From contig BCHX01000003.1 in the NCBI GenBank assembly GCA_001599755.1, forward strand, positions 1,237,015 through 1,301,014: a stretch of 64,000 bases of DNA, read 5' to 3'. The notes below the pieces were generated by a model, which saw only the letters and a list, made by a program, of their open reading frames with translations, had not been told where the DNA came from and did not search any database. This DNA is from Gliomastix tumulicola (lineage: Eukaryota; Ascomycota; Sordariomycetes; Hypocreales; Bionectriaceae). Position numbers and translations under genes: made by a program. Of this stretch, positions 43,111 to 53,293 are shown piece after piece (the first letter of the stretch is position 1; the number at the start of each line of letters is the position of its first letter).

Positions 43111-43186
43111 GTACTTACTTAGGTAAGGTACTGTACTGTACATGATGTGATATGTCATGGTACTGTACTGTACCTTGCCTAAGTAC
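43111..43186. repeat. Imperfect inverted repeat (hairpin)
   Basis: Arms of about 30 bp, left 43111-43145 and right 43155-43186, separated by a 9-bp loop. The core is CTTAGG-AAGGTAC-GTAC-GTA-CATGA on each arm, with a few mismatches and a 4-bp insertion (actt) in the left arm. Rich in nested GTAC palindromes. Confidence 0.85.
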
Positions 43187-45509
43187 GCACGCATGTACCT
43201 CTGACAAGCTGCCCTTTCTCCGCGTCGTCGTGCGGGTGATGGTGTTCCTTGTCCTAGTTGGCGTGGGGGCTAGTGATGACCCAAGCAAGGCTTTGCTGTA
43301 CCTTTTTTTTTTTTTTTTTTCACTCGCTTCTATCATATTAAAATACGGTACATGAGATATATTACTTACATGTGCTAGGGGACCGGTCTGGTGAGGCTCC
43401 AGCGTGTGTGTGTGTGGCCCCGATGTAGCTATTCGCCTTGGGCCTTGTTTTTTCTGGCGCTCGCTCTGCCGTACTTGATTTTCTTGTGCGACGTGACTCA
43501 CCGCTTCAATGAGAGAGAGAGAGAGACTTGTTGAGGCCCAGAACTTTCCGTTGCGCCCACTCGGTGAATGACCCTTTTTTCGCGAGATTTGAGGGGAAGG
43601 GAAGGGAAGGGGGAAGGGGGCTGGCCGGCGGCCGGACAGCAATCACATTGGTGCCACGTCCCCCCGTCCTGCGTGAGGCGTTTACAACCTCCTCCTCCTC
43701 CTCCTCTCCCCGAGATGCACGTGAGCCGTTTTCGTTTCCATCTAGCGGTGTGTGTGTGTGTGTGTGGGAAACGAGTCCGGCCGCCTGCCCCTTGTGGTCT
43801 GTCTGTCTGCCTCCCCCCCGGAGAAACAAGCTGCACACCACACCACACGTCTGACGTAGGTTTGGAAGCCCGGAAGGAGAAACATGCAGAAAAAAAGAGA
43901 AAGAAAATGGAAAGGGGGAGGGGGGTGTGCGTGTATCGGGGGGTCGCTCGCAGGATATGCGCGTCTCGGCCGGTGGCTAGGATTTTGATGCACCTTTTGT
44001 CCATGTTTGGGGTCTCCGCGCGCGCGTCGCTCGCTCGCTCGCTGGGCTTACGGGACTGACTAGCACTAGGCACATGCATGCATGCATGCCTACATCATAG
44101 CAAGAAATGATGTCCTGATTTTTTTATACTTGGTGTGGTGGGATACGAGCCACCCAAGCGCTGCTGGTTTTTATGTGACGAGTCATGTCTCACAAGAAGG
44201 GGGGGGGGTTGTGTCAATCGCAAGGAACCGTGGACCGAGCACCTGGGCGAGTTTGTCTGACCAGGGAGAAAGTAAGGTTTATTACCTCTGGGGGGAATGA
44301 GGGCAGTATAGAGAAATGAGACTTGAGATCTGCCTTGAGGGGCTGAGGATAGAGGCGTGATGCGCGCGCGGTACATGGGCTGACTCGGTGGCAGCATCAG
44401 CAAGGCCAGCTACGACGATCCAAGGAAAACAAGGAAAAAGGGGCAGATGGAAATTCACCGAGAGACAAGAGGAGAAGGCGTTGTCTCTTCTCTCGGGGGT
44501 ACACGGGCGGTACAAGGACGCTGTGCCTGGGGTACAAAGGGCACAGACCGAACAAGTTTTTTTTGTTTTGTTTTTTCGTGAGGCTATCCGGCGATGGGCG
44601 AAACATTGACACGACACAGACACACACACGGATTCGGCGCTGGGCAACAGGCGGTGCAGGATTGTGGCTGGCTGACGGCATGTCTTGGGTTTCCGTTTCG
44701 CTGCCTCGTTTTGCCCAAAATACCAACCCCCGTCGATTCCGGCCGGTCGCTAGTTCTTTTTTTTCTTCCACACCGGTGATCGACAGTGCATATTTCTATC
44801 ATTTTCGTGGTCGTTGTGAGTAGGCCAGGTCCCCTTCCCCGAGACATGTCTCAGAGCCGTCCACGCCCCCCCTCCCCTCCCGTCCTGTTAAAAATCGATG
44901 TCATAGGCTGCAAGTCCGCTCGGATCCCATTGGAGGAGGCGCTGCGAATCGGTGGTTTTTTTTTGGTGTGGCTATTTTAGCTTGTGTTCTTGCGTCAGTG
45001 CTCGTGTGCAGGTATGTAACTTGTGCAACAAAATGCAGAGGCCGGTGTACGCCATGGGAGGGGTACGTTTGATAGGTGGTTTATATATAGAATAGATAGA
45101 CAGATATGCATACATATGATGCGCGGGTGAAATCATCAATGCGCGCATCTTCCGGAGCAAGCAGGGGGGCCAAAAGGAGGGCCTAGGAGAATTAACGAGG
45201 CAGAGGAGGTGGGAAAAAGTTCCGATGCTGATTGTCCGGAAAGCTGGGAAGCAGAGAGGGATGATCAGTCAGTCGGTGGCAAAAGACGCTATGCACGCTT
45301 GGATGTTGCGTCGGCGCTCGACTTCCGCTGCGTCCGAGCTGCATCTGGGGATTTGCCGGCAGATGGACGGGCGGGTGTGTGTGTGTCGTGTGAAGGATTC
45401 GGGAGATGTACTGTACACTGATGAGATAGGTATACACAGGTACCGTGACGCGTAAGATGCCCGGGGCGGGTGCTCAACGTACGATACGTCTGTCACCGTA
45501 ATTGCAACG

Positions 45510-47178
45510 CTATGCCCTCCAGATGGCGTCAGACATCTTGGCCACCTGTCCCATCTCAGAGACGTCGTGCACGCGCACAATGTCAGCACCGCCCTGGACC
45601 GCAGCAGCTACTGTCGCCGCTGTACCCCAAGTCCTCTTCTGCGGCTCCGACACGCCCGTTATCGTCCCGACGAACCTCTTCCTGCTGGACCCCACCAGCC
45701 AGGGCAGCGACTCCAGCCCTGGCCAGGCCCGGAGCTCGTCGAGGCGGCGGAGGAGCTCGAGGTTCTGGTCCTGCGTCTTGGCGAAGCCGATGCCCGGGTC
45801 GAGGATGATGCGCCAGCGCCGGATGCCTGCTGCCTCAGCGGCCTCAACGCGGGCGAGCAGCTCCGAGGCGACGCCGGGGACAACGCCTTCCGGGTAGGTC
45901 GTCAGCTTATTCATGGTGCGAGGCGTACCGCGCATGTGCATCAGGCAGACGGAGCTACCTAGCGCCGCGACGGTCGGCAGCATGTCCGCGTCGAGCGTGC
46001 CCGCCGACACGTCGTTGATGATGTCCGCTCCCCGGGCGACGGCCTGCTGCGCGACCGAGGCGCGGTACGTGTCGACGCTGATGACGAGGTGCCGTGCCTC
46101 AGGGAGGGAGCGGATGAGCTCGATGGCGGGGAGCACGCGCCGGGCCTCCTCCTTGGCCGTTACCTCTTCAGTCCCCGGAGCGGTGGACTGGCCGCCGACA
46201 TCGATCATCGTGGCGCCCGCCTGCACATGACGGAGGATGGTGCCGGCGAGGTCATCTGGGTTGTGGAGGCCACCGTCGGAAAAGGAGTCGGGCGTCAGGT
46301 TGAGAATGGCCATGACGTGGGTGCTGCGTGTCGGGAGCAGCGGCGTGAGAGGATGAGGGCCAGAGGAGAGAGGGCTGTGGGAGGAGAGAGGCGTGGATGC
46401 GGGTGGGAGATCGTTGAGATAGTCCTGGACCAGCCGCCAGGGGTTGGACGGATAGAGTGGCTTTGACGGGATGAGTCTGTAGTTGGGCGTTAGCCATGTT
46501 TGCCTCTGGTTTGAAGACCTCCGGAAGATAAGCAGGCGAAACTCACTCAGCCAACGGCCTGAGAACAAATTCCCGCTCCGGTATACCAATATGCGGCACG
46601 TTCAGCCTCTCGTCCTTGACTGTCCTGTCGCCATACAGCAGGATATCTAGATCGATGTTCCGGGGCCCCTTGTCCACGACCTTCTTCCGGCCCATCTCCC
46701 GCTCAATGGCCTGCAGCGCATCGAGCAAGGCCAGGGGCTCCAACTCCGTCTCGACCTCACACACGCCGTTGAGAAACTGGTCCTGGTCTGTGACGTACAT
46801 GGGCTCCGTCTCCCACAGACTGCTTGTCCTCCTGACTCTCACGCCGGCCGCATCCATCAGCCGGCATGCCTTCTCGATCTCGGCAACGCGATCACCCAGG
46901 TTGCTGCCCAGGGCAATGTAGGCCACCACCTTCTGCGGCGCCTTGGGCTGGCGAGAGGGGCCATGGCAGGCACAGCCCGAGTGTGATCGGGAGGTTCCCG
47001 GGAGGCGGGCGACTGTCCTCCTTGTGTGGCGGTGCAATGGCGACGGAGGAGGACGCGAGTGCTGTCGTCGCGAGACCGGTGACCAGGAGAAGGCTCTGCT
47101 TGCTTGGTGGGAGCGCAGGTGCATGTGCATGCCCTGGGGGAGGACTCTCATGCACTGAGGCGTGAAGGGCCTCATCAT
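45510..47178 (-). CDS. FOL1: Bifunctional HPPK-dihydropteroate synthase (folate pathway)
   Basis: Two steps of folate synthesis: pyrophosphorylation of hydroxymethyl-dihydropterin, then condensation with p-aminobenzoate. Two exons, 47178-46547 and 46476-45510, intron GTGAGT...CTACAG of 70 bp; 532 residues. The first 80 residues are Arg/His/Ser-rich with no acidic residue, a likely mitochondrial presequence, as for yeast Fol1. HPPK spans about 84-210 ('YIALGSNLGD', 'GPRNIDLDILLYGD'). DHPS starts near 263 ('MAILNLTPDSFSDGG', 'SVDTYRASVA', 'IINDVSAG', 'ILDPGIGFAKT', 'WLVGSSRKRFVG', 'VRVHDVSE'). The dihydroneopterin aldolase domain found N-terminally in yeast and Pneumocystis enzymes is absent. 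DHPS loop 2 reads 'GGQSTAPG', with Ala310 where Arg is usual. It is divergent from the nitronate monooxygenase-like gene. Confidence 0.95.
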
Positions 47179-48172
47179 TGTCGAGTCCTTGCTAGATTGT
47201 CCAATTCTAACTTTATATGCCCGGCTCTCATCATGAGAACTCTCATGAGCACATGGGCAAATTTCGCATTACCTAAGCTCTCCGTGGTCGAGAAATTGCT
47301 CCGTAGTGGAGAAGGCCGGCCTGGAGCCACTAACAAAGGCCGAATCCATTGCCCCCCGATGACGGCCAGCTTCTGGCTTCCCAGGACGATGGATCGCTCA
47401 AGGTTTCCTAGGCCGAGAGTCCCGTCGACCGTCCGGCAGCATTGGCTTTATCCCCGAGTTTGGGGAAGGGTTGCGAGCAGAGTTCGATGCGTGGTCGCGT
47501 GGTGTTTCTGCGGGACTAGGTACAACTTAGGTAAGGTAAGATCCAGGGCAGCGACTTTCCGCCAATGCCTTCACTAGCCGGCTGGCTAAAAAGCAGGTGA
47601 CATGACATGGAAAAGACAGCGTCGCCGACTGGGGACTCTGACCCCATGGAGAAGCCACATCGGAATGCATACCTGCATCCATCATGCGATAATCGACACA
47701 GAAATCTGTCCAGACTCGATGAGCCGAGATATACGGGCGCCTCGATGTGGGCAGCCTCGGCATCTTTCACGACGTCCAACTTTCTGGGGGAGTTCCAGCA
47801 GGCGAGGAACCGTCGGGCCTTCCCCACGTCCAATCAGGGAATAGTGCACTGAGACGAGCCTCGGCTCGTGCCCTGTGTGGAGCCCCCAGACCCCCTGAAG
47901 CCTCGCCCTCCGTCACTGAAGCATCCACTGAAGCACTGCTGTCATTGATCCTGTTAGTGCTCAGCTCAGCGTGACCTTTCGCCGACGCCGACGCCTCTTG
48001 TTCCTTCAAAACCGCTGCCACGATCCCACTCTTTCTCTTTTCTTTCCCTCCCTCCTCTTCTCTCCTCCATTGACTCTGCCATTCTCCTTCTCTCTCCTCA
48101 TCTGTACACCCGAGTTCTTCGCTTTCGACATCCCTCGGCCTTCTCATAACTCGTTCCAGCAACATCGCAGCC
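47179..48172. promoter_or_regulatory. Divergent promoter region, FOL1 and NMO-like gene
   Basis: 994 bp, no gene. It has a strong CT-rich tract at about 48000-48110 just before the NMO-like start codon, and 'acttaggtaaggtaag' near 47525-47540, again the CTTAGGTA-type motif. Confidence 0.5.
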
Positions 48173-49598
48173 ATGGCTTCCCCACGTACGTCCAGCTACC
48201 GTCCCGCCACACCCGCCATTGTTGAGGAGGAATCCCATGCTAACCCCGTGTGCGCCTCACGAACAGAGAAGATCCGTACCCCCATCACCGACATGTTCGG
48301 CATCAAGCACCCCGTGCTTCTTGCCGGCATGAACGTCGCCGCCGGTCCCAAGCTCGCCGCTGCCGTCTCCAACGCCGGCGGTCTCGGTGTCATTGGTGGC
48401 GTTGGATACACCCCCGACATGCTCAGGGAGCAGATCGCCGAGCTCAAGAGCTACCTCAACGACAAGAACGCCCCCTTCGGTGTCGACCTGCTCCTCCCCC
48501 AGGTCGGTGGCAGCGCTCGCAAGACCAAGTACGTATCATACATTACACACAGTCAGAAAGGAAAGCGGTTGAGAGACGGCGGGATACCCACCGACTGGCG
48601 GCTCGTCCGTCGGTCGGTTCTTTTTCTCCAAATTCACATGTCAGCCGACATCAGCCGGGACTGCGCCTAGCCCACCGATGCCGCTTGCTTCGCCTCGCTT
48701 TGTGTGTGTGTGTGTGTGTGGTTCACCCTGGCTAACTGAACTGCTTACTAGCTACGACTACACCAAGGGCAAGCTCAATGACCTCGTCGACATCATCATC
48801 CAGGAGGGCGCCAAGCTCTTCGTGTCGGCCGTCGGCGTGCCCCCCAAGGCCGTCGTCGACAAGCTGCACGCCCACGGCATCTACTACATGAACATGATCG
48901 GCCACGTCAAGCACGTCAAGAAGTGCATCGACCTCGGCGTCGACATCATCTGCGCCCAGGGCGGCGAGGGCGGCGGCCACACCGGTGACATCCCCACGAC
49001 CGTCCTCATCCCGGCCGTCGTCGACATCTGCAACAAGGCCAAGTCCCCCCTCACCGGCGGCCCCGTCCAGGTCATCGCCGCCGGCGGCATCCACAACGGC
49101 CAGCTGCTCGCCGCCTCGCTCATGATGGGCGCCGGCGCCGTCTGGGTCGGCACGCGCTTCATCCTCACCGACGAGGCCGGCGCGCCCAAGGCCCACAAGG
49201 AGGCCGTCCGCACCTCGGGCCACGACGACAACGTCCGCACCATCATCTTCACCGGCCGCCCCATGCGCGTCCGCAACAACGACTACATCAACGACTGGGA
49301 GACCAACCGCACCCAGGAGATGAAGGAGCTCGCCGCCAAGGGCGTCATCCCCTACGAGGCCGACCTCGACAAGCTGCTCGGCGAGGGCGAGGACAAGCCC
49401 AGCGTCGCCGACGCCCCGACGTCGGACAACGACGACGACGATGACGACGACCCGCTCGAGAAGTTCCGCCCCTTCCTCATGGGCAAGGCCGCCGCCGTCG
49501 TCAACGAGCAGAAGTCCGCCAAGGCTGTCGTCGACGAGTTCGTTGACGACGCCGTCACCTGGATCCAGAAGGGCAACAAGCTGATTGCCAAGCTGTAG
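48173..49598 (+). CDS. Nitronate monooxygenase-like FMN oxidoreductase
   Basis: TIM-barrel flavoprotein of the 2-nitropropane dioxygenase family, which oxidises alkyl nitronates. Exons 48173-48528 and 48752-49598 with a 223-bp intron (GTACGT, branch CTAAC, TACTAG); 400 residues. The start sits in a strong context (gcagccATGgc) after a CT-rich leader. Motifs: 'HPVLLAGMNVAAGPKLAAAVSNAGGLGVIGG', 'VDIICAQGGEGGGHTGD' (FMN phosphate region), 'VIAAGGIHNGQLLAAS' and 'GAGAVWVGTRF'. A poly-Asp stretch (about 340-350) precedes 'PLEKFRPFLMGKAAA', which is probably a surface loop. No membrane segment or targeting signal is evident. The physiological substrate is unknown. Converges with GLO3. Confidence 0.9.
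48700..48721. repeat. (GT)n tract in an intron
   Basis: About eleven GT dinucleotides within the intron of the NMO-like gene, 20-30 bp before the branch region. Confidence 0.9.
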
Positions 49599-50194
49599 AC
49601 GGCTTTTAGCTCTCTCTGCTCCGTCCACCTAACAAACAAACCTCCCCGACCCGCGATACCACTTGGATCTTCTCTCCCCCCCACCCCTATCTTACCTTAC
49701 ATCTCACATGTATTCACTACCTAGTTGCTTGATCAGACACAAGGGCTGTCCGCCAGTATATATTACTTGAGACTGCTTTGAAAGAAAGAAGCCGTCGACT
49801 GATGATTTAGAAGGCATAACGAAATCGAAAATAAATACAAATTTCAAAAACAAGGACATAAAGCATAAAGCATGTGAAAATATTGTATTCGTCTATTGTG
49901 CCATCATCCTAAACCAAGACATTCAAACTCGAGATGCACCACACATAATACGCCATCGTCGGCCCAAACACACAGTTTTCGCAGGCGCATATTCAATGCC
50001 TTCTTCGACCCATAAAGGAGGGAACCCCGTGAGAGGAAAGACAGCTATTGGACCAATTTCAATCCCCTCATCACCCCCCCATCTAGCCTAACCCTTTCGT
50101 CGGGCCCTTTCGTAACCACATTGTAGCCATTGTACCTTTGATATACCTACCACCCCCCCGTAGCCGTAACCTTGAAGCGAGCTACGTACTTATT
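49599..50194. other. Convergent 3' spacer, NMO-like gene and GLO3
   Basis: 596 bp, AT-rich in the middle (49800-49880) with several A-rich polyadenylation-like stretches. No gene seen. Confidence 0.55.
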
Positions 50195-51928
50195 TTAACT
50201 GCCGAGGTAGGCACGGATAGCACCCTGGAGCTTCGTGGCCCCCTCGCCGAGCACCTGGCTGAGGTTCTCGAGGTCGTCGCCGGCGGTGATGCCGAACTTG
50301 CGCACAAAGTCCTTGGCCGCGGACTCGAGGTCCCCGTAGTCGGCCTCGATCTCCTCGTCCGGCCGGCCGAAGTAGGCGTTGGACGAGATGGAGGTGGCGC
50401 CCTCGAAGCCCTGGAGGCGCGTCTTGGCCTCGGACTGGGCGTTGGAGTCGAAGTTGCCTCGGCCGAAGAACTCGTCCGAGGAGATGCCCTTCTGGGCGCC
50501 GAACTTGCTCCGAGCAAAGTCGGTGCTGTCTTCTGTGCGTTGAGGTTTCGGTTAGCACATGAAAGGTTATACCTCTGTGATATGTCAAAAGGCAGGCTGG
50601 TGGGATTAACGTACCATCGGTGGCCTTGACCGGGCCTACGGAGCCGAAACCACCGGCGTTCCTCTTGGGAGCCGCGGCAGCCTTGTTGCCACCAACCTGG
50701 CCGAACCCAAGACGGGCGACACCCATACCCAGACGCTCCACCTCGGCGTTGGACTTTTGTCTCGTGTGGGAGCTCGTAGACGAAGAGGCGACGGGCGCGA
50801 CGGGCGTGGGCGAGATAATGGTTGCTGCGGCACCGGTCTCCTTGGTCTCTTCGTCCTCGGCATTGGGATCATACCCAAGCTTCTCGATGCGCTCCGCCTC
50901 CTCCCTGGCCTTCTTCTCGGCCTCGTCGAAGTCGATGATGTCCCCGGTCGCCTTCTTGACACCCAGCTTGTTCACCTTCTTCGCGCCGAGGACGTTGGCC
51001 TTCCGGGGGCCGCCGCCGGTCCCCGTCTTCCTCAGGGCGGCCGATGTCGTGATGCGGCTCGCTGCCGGCTTCTGGCCCTCAGAGGAGTCCGTCTTTGTGA
51101 GCGGTGACCCGGCGCGCGGGATATCCTTGCCATCCTTGTTCGCGTTGAGGAAGGGAGACGGCGTTCGGCCGGCGGGGGTGCCGGTTCGGGAGATAGGCGG
51201 TGTCGGTCGCTTGATAGCGGGCTTGTCCCACGAGGAGAAGAAATCGTCGTCAGGCTCGCCGGCGGGGGTAGCCGAGTCCTCGGCGCCAACTCCATCATTA
51301 ATCACAACCTCACCGGGGAACCTACGACCATCAAAGTCAGCTTTTTTTTATCATTCCAGCCGCCCTCCAGCAAAAAGGGGGGTTTTATCGCGGGGTAAAA
51401 GGCTTACTCCTGGGCGTCCCGGGCAGCGCGTCGCTTGAGCTCGTCCTTGTACTTGGTAGCAACGTTGGACTGGTACTTGGTCTTGGGGTCCTTGCTGTTG
51501 AGGGCCGCGGTGCCGCCGTTCTGCTGGAAGAACTTGGTGGCGGACTCGTTGCCACCCACCTTCATGACGCGCAGCTGGTCCCATTGCCATTCTGTCCAGG
51601 GTCGTTAGTCGCCGGATTGCAGCGCTGCGTGTTCGGGGAAACGTACGGTCAAGGTTCGTAGAGCGCACGAAGGAGATGTGGACACCGAGGTTACGGTGGT
51701 TGGAGGAGCAGTCCAGGCATAGGTAGATGCCAAAGGGGACCGACGTCCACGTCGGATTCTTCTGACCGCAGTCGAAGCAAATCTGCAGCGGGAGGACGGT
51801 TAGGACCGGGTTCGGCACGGAACAAAGACCATCGCGTAGGCTGGCCCGGGACTGACCTTATTTGCCTGTTTCGTCTTGAGCTTGTCGAAGATCTTAAGCG
51901 ACTGCTGCTTTGTCGCAAGGCCGCTCAT
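50195..51928 (-). CDS. GLO3: ArfGAP Glo3-like (COPI vesicle coat GTPase activator)
   Basis: Stimulates GTP hydrolysis by Arf1 on COPI vesicles in Golgi-to-ER retrieval. Five exons: 51928-51857, 51782-51647, 51591-51408, 51321-50615 and 50532-50195; 478 residues. The first four introns are 55-86 bp and all phases agree. The ArfGAP zinc finger is C26-C29-C46-C49 with the catalytic Arg at about 54 ('SSNHRNLGVHISFVR'). Next comes 'GGNESATKFFQQNGG'-type sequence. The middle is Pro/Ser/Lys-rich (about 150-330). The C-terminus has the Glo3 regulatory motif repeats ('ISSDEFFGRG', 'SEAKTRLQGFEGATSISSNAYFG'). Divergent from TIM21. Confidence 0.95.
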
Positions 51929-52359
51929 GCTAGGCAGATGATTGGCCCCCGGGAGGGCTACGAACGCGGGGGATTCGGGGGGGAAAGTGACGTAGACGAG
52001 GCAGGATGCGATACAGTTCGGCAGGCGGCGGCGCGAATCACAACCGATGCGACGTAGTCAATGACTAACAATGAGGGCGTGACAACAAGTGGTTGGTCTC
52101 GAGAATATTCAGGAGAGTTGGCCCCCGTTGAGATTCCGTGTGAAGTGGCATGTCCAGATGCGCTAGTCCTGATATGGCTAATCTTTACTCCACTTTTGAT
52201 TTTCTGCCGAGGGCGGTGACGAACTGCAGAAAACAAGCAATTGGCACTGCAGTATTAAGCATCTGATGCGGTCTTGCTAGCTGCTTCTTGGACGCTCACT
52301 GTCCATCGTCACGTATCGATTCGCGGGGCCGCCTAGACGATGGCCGTCGATAGACCTCC
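51929..52359. promoter_or_regulatory. Divergent promoter region, GLO3 and TIM21
   Basis: 431 bp between two start codons, so probably a bidirectional promoter. No coding signal or clear TATA pair. Confidence 0.5.
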
Positions 52360-53293
52360 ATGATGAAACCGACAACCTCGATGCTCGCCTTGCGACCGTC
52401 CCAGACCCTCGCACTCGGCCCGCTGCTTCGATCGCGAACCTACGCCACCCAGACCGGCCTTGGAGCAAGCAGCTCCCCGACCGCCCGACGTCGCAAGGTC
52501 ACGGCCTTCAACGACGATGGCTTCGTACCATGGAGCGAGCTGTCTGCCACCGAGAAGGCCTCCAGGGCGACACAGCAGAGCTTCAACTTGGGCCTGATCC
52601 TCGTGGGCGTCGCACTCACTGTCAGTCCATCCATGCGACTCCTCCACGACGAATCCAGTTCCTCCCGTCTCTAACATCTGTTTTCAGGGCGGTGTCGGCT
52701 ATTTCCTCTGGAACGATGTCTTTTCTCCCGACAGCAAGACTTCCCAATTCAACCGAGCCCTCAACAAGATCAAGGACGACCAGAGGTGTGTCGAGCTTCT
52801 CGGGAGCCCCAAGAAGATCTCGGCCCACGGCGACGAGACCTTCAACAAGTGGCGGCGAGCGCGTCCCATCTCGTAAGCGATCTGTCTCCGTGCGACTGAA
52901 TTTGCATGGGGCTAGGCGCGACTAACAGCGTTCTCAACAGTTCCGTTGAACGGACAGATCCGGACGGCACCCAGCACCTACTCATGCACTTCTATGTATG
53001 ATGCTCCACGAAAGACAGATCGGATGCCGCTTCATCTGACTGTTTTGCCCCGTGCCCTTCTACTCTCCCATCTCGCCACCGGCGGTTGCTGACTAGCATC
53101 CCAGGTTGAAGGACCTTTGAATCAGGGCGTCGCTCGCCTGCACATGGTCCGCCCCCGCGGGTCAGGCGATCTCGAATACAGGTACCTCTTCCTCGACATC
53201 AAGGACCACGAAAGGATCTACTTGGAGAAATCCGACGAGTCCTCGGGCAGAGGCAAGAAGGCCTGGAACTTCCTCGGCGTCAAGTGGAGTTGA
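52360..53293 (+). CDS. TIM21: Mitochondrial inner-membrane import subunit Tim21
   Basis: Subunit of the TIM23 presequence translocase that contacts Tom22 in the intermembrane space and links import to the respiratory chain. Four exons: 52360-52620, 52688-52872, 52941-52995 and 53105-53293; 229 residues. Introns are 67-109 bp. Exon 3 is only 55 bp, but it joins in frame to both sides. The N-terminus is Arg/Ser/Thr-rich (MTS, about 1-47). A membrane segment lies near 75-95 ('FNLGLILVGVALTGGVGYF'). The C-terminal domain has 'SQFNRALNKIKDD', 'LGSPKKISAHGDE', 'HLLMHFYVEGPLNQGVARLHM' and 'YRYLFLDIKDH', typical of Tim21. A second Met directly follows the first. Confidence 0.95.

Larger units (their letters stand above)
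41817..45509. other. Spacer rich in simple repeats (3.7 kb)
   Basis: Between two converging genes. It contains a GAGACA array, long T runs (42589-42603, 43303-43320), C/G homopolymers, one ambiguous base and a 28-bp-arm hairpin. No credible gene. The left part may be a long 3' UTR of the NDT80-domain gene. Confidence 0.5.
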
